From Candidatus Latescibacterota bacterium (GTDB taxonomy: Bacteria; Latescibacterota; UBA2968; UBA8231): 64,000 bases of DNA. Every line of letters begins with the position of its first letter. The stretch's first letter is position 1. A program made the position numbers and the translations under genes. The notes under the pieces were generated by a model, which saw only the letters and a list, made by a program, of their open reading frames with translations, was not told the DNA's origin and made no database searches. The stretch is taken from contig JAJEIO010000029.1 in assembly GCA_022827835.1 (NCBI GenBank), forward strand, positions 124,001-188,000, given 5' to 3'. Positions 33,891 to 42,480 of the stretch are shown here, piece after piece.

Positions 33891-34979
33891 CTAGCGTCGC
33901 GTCCGGTAGGGACGCTCCTCAAGGGTCAGGTCTAGGTTGTAGTGCTCGTTGTGGCGCACCACACCGAGTGCGGCTACTTCGCCGACGCGCAAGCCGCGCA
34001 GCACGCCAATGGCCTCGTCGGTGCTGCGGATCTTTTCGTCGTTGACCGCAACGATTACGTCGCCCTTTTCGAGGCCCGCTAGTTCGGCCGGACTGTCGTT
34101 AGCAACCCTGACGACTAGGACTCCATCCGTGGAGTCGAGCCTTAGATACTCCGCTAGAGGCGGAGTGATGTCTTGGACGGCTAGGATGCCAGTCCAAGAG
34201 CGACGCACTTGACCGTATTGGCGAATTTCCTCCAAGAAGCTCGTGGCCGTGTCAATGGGAATGGCGAAGCCAATGCCAATAGAGCCACTGGCGTATTCGC
34301 CGCCGGTGTAGATAAAGCTGTTGATGCCGATGACCTCGCCATCTGCATTGACCAAGGGGCCACCGCTGTTGCCGAGGTTGATGGCCGCATCAGTTTGAAT
34401 CATGTCTCGGTAGTAGTAATCGCCTTGGGGCTCGGAAAAGTCGCGATCTAGGGCGCTGACGACGCCGATGCTGACGGTAGGCCCCAAATCGAAAGGATTG
34501 CCAATGGCAATAGCCCATTCGCCTACCAAAATATCGCCCGAAGTCCCGAGGGGCGCAACTGGCATATTGCCGTCATCTACCTTGAGGACAGCGAGGTCGA
34601 AATTGGGGTCTGAGGCCACGTAGCGGGCCTCAAAGGTGCGGCTGTCGGGCTCGGGTAGAGAGATGGTAATTTTTTGTAACTGGCGCGGATCGCCGACGAC
34701 GTGACTATTGGTGAGAATGTATCCCTCGTCATCGACGACAAAGCCCGAGCCGGTGGAGACGCGGTCTTGGTAGAAAGGCGAGAAAAGGTTCCAAAAAGGA
34801 TCGCCGCGATACCTGTATAGATGCTGGATGCGCTCGCGGTAGCGCACGTGGAGGCTGACGACCGAGGGCTGGACCCGCTCTACAGCCTGCACGACGGCTG
34901 TGCGGCGCGACTCTCCAATGGACGCGCCGGCATGGCTTAAAACCAATGCCAACAGAGCGAGTGAGCAAATAAGGCGCAA
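33891..34979 (-). CDS. HtrA/DegP-family periplasmic serine protease with one PDZ domain
   Basis: 362 aa from TTG 34979. A signal peptide is MRLICSLALLALVLSHAGAS. The trypsin-like domain has the His (YILTNSHVVGD), Asp (DPNFDLAVLKVDD) and Ser (NLGNSGGPLVNADG) of the triad. One PDZ domain follows (GVLVVRVANDSPAELAGLEK). The frame opens at 35045, but that ATG lies upstream of the predicted transcription start at 35019, so the TTG with a nearby GAGGT is preferred. Envelope quality control is the family role. It heads the operon continuing with pssA. Confidence 0.9.
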   Translation of the reverse strand: MRLICSLALLALVLSHAGASIGESRRTAVVQAVERVQPSVVSLHVRYRERIQHLYRYRGDPFWNLFSPFYQDRVSTGSGFVVDDEGYILTNSHVVGDPRQLQKITISLPEPDSRTFEARYVASDPNFDLAVLKVDDGNMPVAPLGTSGDILVGEWAIAIGNPFDLGPTVSIGVVSALDRDFSEPQGDYYYRDMIQTDAAINLGNSGGPLVNADGEVIGINSFIYTGGEYASGSIGIGFAIPIDTATSFLEEIRQYGQVRRSWTGILAVQDITPPLAEYLRLDSTDGVLVVRVANDSPAELAGLEKGDVIVAVNDEKIRSTDEAIGVLRGLRVGEVAALGVVRHNEHYNLDLTLEERPYRTRR

Positions 34980-35025
34980 GGTTGTACCTCGGGAAATGAA
35001 TTTTGCCAACGACAAGTAACTATAA

Positions 35026-35055
35026 ATTATATAATAATCACACACATAGTTGCAA
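35026..35055 (-). promoter_or_regulatory. Promoter of the htrA-to-phyH operon
   Basis: On the minus strand TTGCAA (35050-35055), an 18-nt spacer and a perfect TATAAT (35026-35031). Transcription would begin near 35019, about 40 nt before the TTG start of the htrA-like gene. Confidence 0.7.
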
Positions 35056-35082
35056 GTATTGCACAGCTATCTCGCAGTGCTG

Positions 35083-35388
35083 TTAGTCCGGTAATTCGCC
35101 GCCTAGACGCAGGATAGCCTCAAAGCGATCGTTTTTGGCGGCCTTATTCCTTTTGACAATGCCGCATTTGGTACAGCGGTGGACGAGGATGTATTCGCCG
35201 CGTTTGATGGTAAAGCCCACCGGCTCCATTAAGCCGCGACAGCGCTCGGCGCGGTCGCCTGGGTTTACATCGACGTGTTGGCTCCAGAGGCATTCGGGGC
35301 AGTGGTTGGTGTAGCCATCGCCCTGCACGGAAAAGCCACAATTTTCGCAGGTAAAATTTTCAGTGTGCCGCTGGAATTTTTTGTGCAT
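35083..35388 (-). CDS. RNHCP-domain zinc-ribbon protein
   Basis: 101 aa. The sequence is almost wholly an RNHCP domain: FTCENCGFSVQGDGYTNHCP, ECLWSQHVDVNPGDRAERC, MEPVGFTIKRGEYI and HRCTKCGIVKRNKAAKNDRF. The CxxC pairs suggest zinc binding. The domain is found in many bacteria; its biochemical role is unknown. It is the last gene of the uvrC operon, 5 nt after truA. Confidence 0.85.
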   Translation of the reverse strand: MHKKFQRHTENFTCENCGFSVQGDGYTNHCPECLWSQHVDVNPGDRAERCRGLMEPVGFTIKRGEYILVHRCTKCGIVKRNKAAKNDRFEAILRLGGELPD

Positions 35389-35393
35389 TTAGG

Positions 35394-36152
35394 CTAGACC
35401 ATTTCCGCACTAAAACGGCCATCAGGGTACTCCACCCATAGCAGGCAGAGACCGTGCGCAGGGGCCGTGGCACCGGCCGCAGTGCGGTCGCCGCTGGCGA
35501 GTAATTCAGCGATGGCCGTCGGTGGCCTCGTGCCGCGGCCAATTTCGACCATGGTGCCGACGAGGATCCGCACCATGTGGCGCAGGAAGCGGTTGGCCTC
35601 GATTTCAAAGATCAGTTCGGGGCCGCGTTGGGACCAGACCGCGTCAAAGACGTGGCAGGTCAGGTGCTCGGGAATAGGGTCTTGTTTGCAAAAAGCCCCA
35701 AAGGCGTGTTCGCCGTAGAGTGAGTGGGCGGCCGCGGCCATAGGATCCAAGCATAGTTCTGAATAATAGGTCCATACCTGAGTGCGGTTGACGGCCGTCT
35801 TGCCTTGGTGAATGCGGTAGCGATAGCGCTTGCGGGTTGCGCGGTAGCGGGCGTGGAAGTCCGCGGCGACCTCGTCGGCGGCATGTACGGCAATGTCTGG
35901 GGGCAAGAGGCCGTTGAGGCTACGAAGCAGCCGGTCCGTAGGCAGTGCGGCCTCGGTCTGGAAATGAGCTACCTGTCCGAGGGCGTGGGTGCCGGCGTCC
36001 GTGCGGCCTGCGCCGATGAGGCGGACCGGCTCTTTGAGCAAGGTGTGCAGGGCTTGTTCGAGCGCGTCTTGCACGGTGCGGCCGCTCTTTTGGCTCTGCC
36101 AGCCGGCGAAGTGGGTGCCGTCGTATTCGATTACTAGGCGCAGCGTCCGCAT
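35394..36152 (-). CDS. truA: tRNA pseudouridine(38-40) synthase
   Basis: 252 aa. TruA hallmarks: LRLVIEYDGTHFAGWQSQ at the start, the catalytic Asp in GAGRTDAGTHALGQVAHF, DFHARYRATRKRYRYRI and NRFLRHMVRILVGTMVEIG. It isomerises uridines 38-40 of tRNA anticodon stems. It begins 3 nt after the ecfT-like gene, which suggests coupled translation. Confidence 0.95.
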   Translation of the reverse strand: MRTLRLVIEYDGTHFAGWQSQKSGRTVQDALEQALHTLLKEPVRLIGAGRTDAGTHALGQVAHFQTEAALPTDRLLRSLNGLLPPDIAVHAADEVAADFHARYRATRKRYRYRIHQGKTAVNRTQVWTYYSELCLDPMAAAAHSLYGEHAFGAFCKQDPIPEHLTCHVFDAVWSQRGPELIFEIEANRFLRHMVRILVGTMVEIGRGTRPPTAIAELLASGDRTAAGATAPAHGLCLLWVEYPDGRFSAEMV

Positions 36153-36155
36153 CGC

Positions 36156-36956
36156 CTAACGCAAAAAGTACATGAGCGCGACCAAGCCTAGGGTGGCCAA
36201 GGCGGATAAACCGTCGGCGCGGCCAAAGCGCAGCGGGCGATAGTGGGTGCGTTCGGCTCCGCTAGCGTAGCAGCGGCTTTCCATGGCCAAGGCGAGGCGG
36301 TCGGCGCGGCCGCAGGCTGCGACGAGGAGGGGTACGAGGAGGGGCACGAGGTTTTTGCTGCGGCGCAGAAAAGAGCCACTAAAGTCGGCCCCGCGCGCTA
36401 GTTGGGCTTTGCGTAGGCGCTCGGCTTCGTCGAGGAGTACGGGAATGAACCGCAGGGCAATGGAGATCATCAGCGCCATATCGCCGGCCGGAAAGCCGAA
36501 GCGGCGCAAGGGGCTGAAGAGGCGCTGGAGGCCGCTGGTTATCTCCATCGGCGCGGTCGTGAGCGTCAAGAGCGTGGCGGCGACGATGGCTGCGGCTAGC
36601 CGCGCAGTGAAGAAGGCTCCCAAGTGCAGGCCCTCGGCGGTCAGGGCGTGATCGGAAAAGGGCAACGACAAGACGGTGCGGCCGGGCGTGAGCAGCGCGT
36701 GGAGGCCAAAGGTGAACAAGAAGAGCCAAGCAAAGGTTTTGAGCTGGCGCAGGATGAGGCGCGAAGGCACCCGCGCCAAGGCGGTGGCCACCAGTAGGAA
36801 AGCTCCAAGAAGCAGCAGGGCGAGTGCGTTGGGCGCTGCAAAAGCCGCCAGCGTTAGCGCGAAAACGCCCCCTAACTTGGTGCGCGGGTCGAGGCGGTGG
36901 ATCGGCGAATCGAGCGCGAGGTAGCGGCCGAGCGCGATGTCCTGTAAAAAAGCCAA
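36156..36956 (-). CDS. ecfT: ECF-type transporter T component
   Basis: 266 aa. Multi-spanning membrane protein with SPIHRLDPRTKLGGVFALTL at the start, then KTFAWLFLFTFGLHALL and the coupling-helix motifs (RKAQLARGADF and ALAMESRCYASGAERTHY). EcfT couples two EcfA ATPases to a substrate-specific S component. Neither EcfA nor an S component is encoded next to it; instead it follows a complete ABC importer by 3 nt. Confidence 0.88.
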   Translation of the reverse strand: MAFLQDIALGRYLALDSPIHRLDPRTKLGGVFALTLAAFAAPNALALLLLGAFLLVATALARVPSRLILRQLKTFAWLFLFTFGLHALLTPGRTVLSLPFSDHALTAEGLHLGAFFTARLAAAIVAATLLTLTTAPMEITSGLQRLFSPLRRFGFPAGDMALMISIALRFIPVLLDEAERLRKAQLARGADFSGSFLRRSKNLVPLLVPLLVAACGRADRLALAMESRCYASGAERTHYRPLRFGRADGLSALATLGLVALMYFLR

Positions 36957-36959
36957 GAG

Positions 36960-37925
36960 CTAGGGCAAGAAGCGGTTGGTGAAGACCTCGGTGGGGTCCA
37001 CCACACCGTCTTTGATCAGGTCAACGGTCACCATTTGTTCCAATAGCTTTTGCCAGCGCTCCAAGGTCATGCTGCCGAGCCCGTTCTGTTGGGCGACCGG
37101 ATCGAGAACCATGTCCATGGATTCGGCGGCCCCATAGGCGAGAATGTCCATGCCCATCTCGGGGTTGAGGCTGTTGATATGGCGATTGGTCGCCTCTGGC
37201 TCGGCGAGGTATTTCTCCCAGCCCTTGACGCTGGCGCGAACTACGGCACCGACGAGTTCAGGTTCGGCGGCGATGCGCTCTTCAGTGGTGATGAGCACGC
37301 TGGCGTAGGGGTTGAAGCCGGTGTCGGCTACGAGCAGGGCCTTGGGATCGCCGCCTTTAGTCTTGGCGACGAACGGTTCGCTGAAGACGTAGCCCTGCTG
37401 GGCGAAATTCTCGTCGGCGAGGAATTGGGCCACATTGCCGGGATAGGGGACTATTGTGACGCCTTCAAATGGGTATTTCCAGCGCAGATAGTGCGAGAAG
37501 GCCGGGCGTTGCGACAAGGCCAAGGTGATGTTTTTGATTTGCGAAATAGAGTCAATACCCGAGCTCTCGTGGACGATGATGCAGTGCGGGTTGATCTGGT
37601 AGGACGCCATGAGCGCGACCACGGGGATTTGTTGGGCGCGGGCGTACAGGATATCGTCGGCATTGACTATGCCAAAGGCTACTGCACCGGTAGCCACGCG
37701 CTGGACGACCGGCGAATCCGGGCCGCCGCCGAGGATTTCGACCTCAACGCCGTTTTCTTCATAGTAGCCGTGGACGGCGGCTGCGTACAAGCCGCCGTGT
37801 TCGGCCTCTGGGAACCAGTTGAGCGCGAGTTGAACCTTGGGTAGGGCCTCGGCTGTGGGGACTTCTTTTTCAGCGGCGCAGGCGACGAGCGCGAGAAAAG
37901 CCGCCAAGAGCAGGTATTTGAACAT
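36960..37925 (-). CDS. ABC transporter substrate-binding lipoprotein, NMT1/THI5-like (ThiY-type)
   Basis: 321 aa from ATG 37925 (AGGAGA site; the frame runs to 37976 without one). A lipobox LALVAC near residue 15 predicts a lipoprotein. The NMT1/THI5-like fold shows KVQLALNWFPEAEHGGLYAA, HGYYEENGVEVEILGGGPDS, AVAFGIVNADDILYARAQ and QGYVFSEPFVA. Relatives bind pyrimidine precursors of thiamine (ThiY) or, in neighbouring families, sulfonates. The permease and ATPase genes precede it. Confidence 0.85.
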   Translation of the reverse strand: MFKYLLLAAFLALVACAAEKEVPTAEALPKVQLALNWFPEAEHGGLYAAAVHGYYEENGVEVEILGGGPDSPVVQRVATGAVAFGIVNADDILYARAQQIPVVALMASYQINPHCIIVHESSGIDSISQIKNITLALSQRPAFSHYLRWKYPFEGVTIVPYPGNVAQFLADENFAQQGYVFSEPFVAKTKGGDPKALLVADTGFNPYASVLITTEERIAAEPELVGAVVRASVKGWEKYLAEPEATNRHINSLNPEMGMDILAYGAAESMDMVLDPVAQQNGLGSMTLERWQKLLEQMVTVDLIKDGVVDPTEVFTNRFLP

Positions 37926-37972
37926 CACGGGAATTCTCCTAGTGATTGTGGTGGAGTTGGCGCGCCGCCATT

Positions 37973-38755
37973 TCACTCGGGCGCGCCCGTCCAGCGTCTG
38001 AGCAAGAAATTACTCAAGCTGCCCACGGTGGTAAATAGCCCCAAGCCGAGCAACGTGCAAAACAGAATGCAGGCGAATAGGTAGTCAGTTTTGGCTTGGC
38101 CGTTGGTGAGGATGATCAAGTAGCCGAGGCCAAAGTCCTCGGTGCCGTAGCCGGCGAAGAATTCGCCGACAATTGCGCCGATGACCGACAGGCCGCTGGA
38201 GATGCGGACACCGACGAGCATTTGGGGGACAGCGCCGGGGACGCGGAGCTTGAACAGCACTTGCCAGCGGTTGGCCTTGTTGAGTGCGAAGAAGTCGAGG
38301 ATGTGGGGATCGACACGGGTCAGGCCGTCGGTGGTATTGGCGATGACTGGGAAGAGGGCGATGATGAAAGAGACGGCCACCACGCCTTGGAGGCCGTAGC
38401 CGATCCACAGGATGATCAGGGGCGCGATGGCTACGATGGGCATGGTCTGCAAGAAGATCGCGTATGGGTAGAGGCTGCGCTCGATGAGGCGCGACTGGGA
38501 AAACAACAGGGCGACCAAGAAGCCAAAGGCAAAACTGAGGACAAAGCCCAAGATGGCACCTAAGGCCGTCAGCAGGGTAGCCGACAGCAGGCGCGGCAAA
38601 TTGTCGGCGATGGCCTGGGCCACGAGCAGGGGACCGGGCAGCAGAAAAGGTTCGATCCCGAGGAGCGAGACTGCGCCTTGCCAAGCGCACACGACCAAGG
38701 CGAAGAACAGCAGTGGAGGCAGAATGTTCGTTGTCAGGGAGCGCAGGCGTTTCAT
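37973..38755 (-). CDS. ABC transporter permease (ThiX/SsuC-type)
   Basis: 260 aa, about six membrane helices. A binding-protein-dependent permease signature is visible: NTTDGLTRVDPHILDFFALN, with the EAA-like loop LFKLRVPGAVPQMLVGVRIS. Start and stop overlap or abut its partners: its ATG overlaps the ATPase stop by 4 nt. With the ATPase and lipoprotein it forms an importer probably for a thiamine precursor (inference from the ThiY-like subunit). Confidence 0.88.
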   Translation of the reverse strand: MKRLRSLTTNILPPLLFFALVVCAWQGAVSLLGIEPFLLPGPLLVAQAIADNLPRLLSATLLTALGAILGFVLSFAFGFLVALLFSQSRLIERSLYPYAIFLQTMPIVAIAPLIILWIGYGLQGVVAVSFIIALFPVIANTTDGLTRVDPHILDFFALNKANRWQVLFKLRVPGAVPQMLVGVRISSGLSVIGAIVGEFFAGYGTEDFGLGYLIILTNGQAKTDYLFACILFCTLLGLGLFTTVGSLSNFLLRRWTGAPE

Positions 38756-39492
38756 GAGTCGTCGGCGTGGGCGAGTTGGCGCGAAATCCCGTTGGCGATG
38801 CGGATGAATTCAGGGGCGCTGCGCAGGTACGCTGAGCGCGGATAGGGAAACGGGATGGGGATGTCGGCGAGGATGCGGCCGGGACGCGCGCTCATCACGA
38901 GGACCCGCTGGCTGAGGAACACGGCCTCGGAGACGTTGTGGGTGACGAAGAGACTGGTCCAATGGTCTTCCTGCCACAGGCGCAACAACTCCTCGTTGAG
39001 CCGTTGGCGGGTGATTTCGTCGAGTGCGCCAAAAGGCTCGTCGAGGAGCAGGATCTGGGGACGGGTCACCAGCGCACGGGCAATGGAGACCCGCATGCGC
39101 ATGCCGCCGGAGAGCTGGGCTGGGTACGCATCGGCAAAGTCGGTTAAGCCGACTAACTCAAGCGTCTGGGCGACGCGCTCGTCGGCGTCTTCGTGGCGCA
39201 GCTCCAAGGGGAGGGTGATGTTGTGTGCGACCGAGCGCCAAGGCAACAGCGTGGCGTCTTGGAAGACGAAGGCGAGGCCGAGCGGATCGTGACCCTCTAC
39301 GCGCAACTCGCCGCTCGTGGGTTCGTCGAGGCCGGCCACGAGGCGGAGGAAGGTGGATTTGCCGCAGCCGGAAGGGCCGACGATGGAGACGAATTGACCG
39401 CGGCTGATTTCCAAATTGAGGTCGTGTAGGGCTTGCACTCCAGAGGGGAAGTACTTGTTGAGTCCCGCGGCGACGACTAGCTGAGACTCCAT
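38752..39492 (-). CDS. ABC transporter ATPase (ThiZ/SsuB/TauB-type)
   Basis: 246 aa. Walker A GPSGCGKSTFLRLVAGLDE, Q-loop LAFVFQDATLLPWRS, signature LSGGMRMRVSIARAL, Walker B ILLLDEPFGALD and the H-loop SLFVTHNVSEAVFLS are all present. It energises the importer with the permease that overlaps its end. Its ATG directly abuts the stop of the xerD-like gene. Confidence 0.92.
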   Translation of the reverse strand: MESQLVVAAGLNKYFPSGVQALHDLNLEISRGQFVSIVGPSGCGKSTFLRLVAGLDEPTSGELRVEGHDPLGLAFVFQDATLLPWRSVAHNITLPLELRHEDADERVAQTLELVGLTDFADAYPAQLSGGMRMRVSIARALVTRPQILLLDEPFGALDEITRQRLNEELLRLWQEDHWTSLFVTHNVSEAVFLSQRVLVMSARPGRILADIPIPFPYPRSAYLRSAPEFIRIANGISRQLAHADDS

Positions 39493-40419
39493 CTAACCTC
39501 GGGGGTGGTAAGTCTTGTGGACCTCTTTGAGGTAGCTGAGGTCGAGGTGCGTGTAGATCTGGGTGGTGGAGATGTCGGCGTGGCCCAACAGTTCCTGCAC
39601 GGCGCGGAGGTTGGCGCCGCCTTCTAACAGATGCGTGGCAAAGGAGTGGCGCAGGGTGTGGGGGCTGATCTCCCTGCCGATGCGGGCCTTGTCGCCGGCA
39701 GTTTTGATGATTTTCCACACGCTCATCCGCGAGAGCGGGCCGCCTTGGGCGTTGAGGAAGACGTGATCGCCCGAGTCGGGACGGGCGAGGTGGGGACGGC
39801 CTTGGCGCAGGTAGTGTCTAAGTGTGCGGGCGTCTTTGGCCGCGATGGGCACGATGCGCTCGCGCCGGCCGCGGATGCGGAGGAGGCCCCGCGCCAGCAG
39901 CAGGGCCTCCTGTTGTAGCGCGGTCAGCTCGGAGACGCGGATGCCGGTGGCGTAGAGTACGGCGAGGATGGCCCGGTCGCGCTGGCCCAGCGGCTCGTCG
40001 GGGTCGGGCGCGGCGAGAAGGGCGGCGATTTCCTCGACCGAGAGCACGTCGGGCAGGCGGCGCTCTAGTTTGGGCGGGTCGAGGAGTTCGGCTGGGTTGT
40101 GCGTCGTTGCGCCCTTGAGCAGTAAGTACTGGTGGAAGCGCTTTATCGAGGTGAGGTTGCGGGCCATGGTCGAAGCAGTCAGGCCGGCGTCGCGCAGCGA
40201 GTGGAGCAAGTGGGCGATGTGCTGGTGTTGGACGGCTTCTAGGTGCTCGACGCCTTGGGCGGACAGGTGGTGCAGATAGCGGTTGAGGTCGCGGCGATAG
40301 GCGTCGAGGGTATTGGCCGCCAACCCATTGTCGCGCTCCATGGCCTTGAGGAAGCGCTCGCAGGGGACGGACAGGGCCGCTGGCAGCGGGCGTTCAGGCG
40401 TGGATTTTGGGCGGGCCAT
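39493..40419 (-). CDS. xerD: Tyrosine recombinase, XerD-like
   Basis: 308 aa from ATG 40419, overlapping the end of uvrC by 26 nt; the frame stays open upstream only because it shadows uvrC. An N-terminal SAM-like domain includes FLKAMERDNGLAANTLDAYR. The catalytic domain has LYATGIRVSELTAL (Arg), SPHTLRHSFATHLLEGGANL (HxxR), LGHADISTTQIYTHL (His and Tyr). The beta-hairpin position usually carrying catalytic Lys (GKG in XerD) reads IRGRRERIVP, with Arg. It should resolve chromosome dimers at dif; no dif site was recognised here. Confidence 0.88.
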   Translation of the reverse strand: MARPKSTPERPLPAALSVPCERFLKAMERDNGLAANTLDAYRRDLNRYLHHLSAQGVEHLEAVQHQHIAHLLHSLRDAGLTASTMARNLTSIKRFHQYLLLKGATTHNPAELLDPPKLERRLPDVLSVEEIAALLAAPDPDEPLGQRDRAILAVLYATGIRVSELTALQQEALLLARGLLRIRGRRERIVPIAAKDARTLRHYLRQGRPHLARPDSGDHVFLNAQGGPLSRMSVWKIIKTAGDKARIGREISPHTLRHSFATHLLEGGANLRAVQELLGHADISTTQIYTHLDLSYLKEVHKTYHPRG

Positions 40420-42244
40420 GATCCGGGCTGTTGAGATGAGCGAGCAAAGCGTCGGCCTGTTTGCGGCTGAAGCCGGGGAGGGCGGCGATTTCCTCGGCTG
40501 GCGTAGCGGCGATGCGCTTGACCGAGCCAAAAGCGACGAGCAGGGCCTTGCGCTTTTGTGGGCCGATTCCGGGGACGTGGTCCAAGGTCGAGCTGAGCGC
40601 GCTCTTGGTGCGTTGCTGGCGGTGGTTTTTGAGCGCGAAGCGATGGGCTTCGTCGCGCAGCATCTGCAACAGGCGCAGGCTGGCCGAGGTCTTGGGCAGC
40701 AGCAGGGGGTCGCGCTGGTCCGGCAGGATGACTTCCTCAAAGCGCTTGGCGAGGCCGACGACGGGTTGGTCTGCGATGTCTAGTTCGCGCAGGGCGGCGA
40801 CCGCACTGGCGAGTTGGCCCGGCCCACCGTCGATGAGGAGCAAGTCGGGCCGCGGCTCGTTGCGCTCGGCTAGGCCGCGGAAGCGGCGATGGACCACTTG
40901 GTGGATGGCGGCGTAGTCGTCGGGTTGCGCGAGGTCGCGGATTTTGAAGTAGCGGTACTGGCTCCGCTTGGCTCGGCCGTCGATAAAGCAGACCACCGAG
41001 CCGACCGGGTTCGCGCCTTGGAAGGTGGAGATGTCGATGCCTTCGATATGGCGGGGCGGAGCCGCTAGCTGCAAGTCGCGCTGGAGGGCATAGACCGATT
41101 GGGGGATGCGGTCGCGCTTCAGTTCGCGCTTGAGTTGGCGTTCGGCGAGCATCTGGGTGGCGTTTTTGGCGGCCATGTCGAGCATCTGCGCCTTGGCACC
41201 GCGCTGGGGGGTGGCCAATTCGACCTTGCCGTCGGCCTTTTGCGACAGCCAAGCAGCTACCGCGTCGGCGTCTGCTAGCTGGGCTGGCAGGTGGATCTCG
41301 GGCGGGACAAAGTCGTTTTGTAGGTAGAATTGCCGCGCAAAGGCCGAGAGGATTTCCCCGTCTGAGGATTCCATGACCCCGCCGAGGAAGTGGTGCTTTT
41401 TGCCGAGCAGGCGGCCCTCGCGGATTTCGAGGACGCTGCAACAGGCTTCGTCGTCGCTACGGGCCATGCCGAAAACGTCGCGGTCGATCTGGTCGTCGAG
41501 GACGACTTTTTGGCGGGCGCGCATGGATTCTAGGGCTTGGATCTGGTCGCGGAAGCGGGCGGCTTTCTCGTAGCGCATGTCTTCGGCGGCCTCAGTCATG
41601 CGCTTTTGCAACTCGCGGATTACTTCGGCGTTCTGGCCGCGCAAGAAGCGCACGGCCCGCTCGACGGTTTTGCGGTAGTCGTCAGCCGAGACGAGGTTTT
41701 CGCAGGGGCCTTCGCAGCGCTTGATGTGGTATTCGAGGCACAGCGGCACTTTGTCTGAGGGCAACTCGGCGTTACAGGAGCGGATGGGGAAGACCTTGCG
41801 CAGCATGTCGAGGGTGGTGTGCATGGCGCGGACGTTGCTGTACGGGCCGAGGTAGCGCGAGCCGTCGCGGACTACGTCGCGGGTGGCGAAGATGCGGGGG
41901 AAAGGCTCGGCCGTGATGCGGATATAGGGGTATTTCTTGTCGTCTTTGAGTAGGATGTTGTAGCGCGGTTTGTGGGTGCGGATTTGGGTGGCTTCGAGGA
42001 TGAGGGCTTCCTGCTCGTTGCCCGTTACGATGTAGTCGATATCGGCGATGTTGCGGACTAGGGCTTTGAACTGACGCCGGCCATCGCCGCCCGACGTGCG
42101 AAAGTACGAGCGCACCCGGTCGCGCAGGCTTTTGGCCTTGCCGATATAGATGATCTGCCCATCGCGCCTTTTCATAATATAGACGCCGGATTCGTTGGGC
42201 AGGGCGTCGAGTTTGAGGCGCAGATCTTCGGAGAGGTTGTTCAT
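40394..42244 (-). CDS. uvrC: UvrABC system subunit C, excinuclease
   Basis: 616 aa from ATG 42244. The frame opens at a TTG (42274), but that lies ahead of the predicted transcription start. GIY-YIG nuclease domain at the start (ESGVYIMKRRDGQIIYIGKA), a UVR motif (MTEAAEDMRYEKAARFRDQI), the RNase-H-like C-terminal nuclease (IEGIDISTFQGANPVGSVVC, LLLIDGGPGQLASA) and helix-hairpin-helix motifs (VPGIGPQKRKALLVAFGSVK). It makes both incisions in nucleotide excision repair. First gene of an eight-gene operon. Confidence 0.95.
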   Translation of the reverse strand: MNNLSEDLRLKLDALPNESGVYIMKRRDGQIIYIGKAKSLRDRVRSYFRTSGGDGRRQFKALVRNIADIDYIVTGNEQEALILEATQIRTHKPRYNILLKDDKKYPYIRITAEPFPRIFATRDVVRDGSRYLGPYSNVRAMHTTLDMLRKVFPIRSCNAELPSDKVPLCLEYHIKRCEGPCENLVSADDYRKTVERAVRFLRGQNAEVIRELQKRMTEAAEDMRYEKAARFRDQIQALESMRARQKVVLDDQIDRDVFGMARSDDEACCSVLEIREGRLLGKKHHFLGGVMESSDGEILSAFARQFYLQNDFVPPEIHLPAQLADADAVAAWLSQKADGKVELATPQRGAKAQMLDMAAKNATQMLAERQLKRELKRDRIPQSVYALQRDLQLAAPPRHIEGIDISTFQGANPVGSVVCFIDGRAKRSQYRYFKIRDLAQPDDYAAIHQVVHRRFRGLAERNEPRPDLLLIDGGPGQLASAVAALRELDIADQPVVGLAKRFEEVILPDQRDPLLLPKTSASLRLLQMLRDEAHRFALKNHRQQRTKSALSSTLDHVPGIGPQKRKALLVAFGSVKRIAATPAEEIAALPGFSRKQADALLAHLNSPDHGPPKIHA

Positions 42245-42276
42245 CAGAAAGGAATGCGGGTTGACATATTGCAACG

Positions 42277-42305
42277 AGGATATGCGTTTTATCCAGTCGC
42301 GTCAA
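42277..42305 (-). promoter_or_regulatory. Promoter of the uvrC operon
   Basis: On the minus strand TTGACG (42300-42305), a 17-nt spacer and TATCCT (42277-42282). Transcription would start near 42270, about 25 nt before the ATG. Confidence 0.6.
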
Positions 42306-42332
42306 GACGGGCGATGGACGCGGGCTTGGCAG

Positions 42333-42480
42333 CTACTTGAGCAAGAGGAGTCGCCGGGTTTGCTTGCCGCCGGGATAGTGCAGGCGCACGAGATAGACGC
42401 CTGTCGCTATGGTCGCGCTCCGCTGGTCGCGGCGTTCCAGTTCCCAAGATGTGCGCTCACGGGTGATGCGATCCACGCTG
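42333..42480 (-). pseudogene. Orphan 3' end of a T9SS-type sorting domain
   Basis: A minus-strand frame ending at TAG (42333-42335) reads ERRDQRSATIATGVYLVRLH and then YPGGKQTRRLLLLK. This is the classic last part of a T9SS type A sorting domain (compare WDGRDERGHSLATGLYLARF and final KLILLR in the lamin-tail proteins). No matching upstream gene exists in this frame. The region is overlapped, in another frame, by the end of the AbiEi-like gene. It looks like the stump of a secreted-protein gene replaced by the cassette next to it. Confidence 0.6.

Noticed and set aside
35394-36152. Plus-strand frames opposite truA and the ABC/ecfT genes
   Set aside because: Conserved minus-strand families explain every one of these stretches; the plus frames lack motifs and ribosome sites.
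40420-40740. 107-residue N-terminal extension of the xerD-like frame
   Set aside because: It lies wholly inside uvrC in another frame and has no recombinase sequence; the ATG at 40419 gives the normal length.
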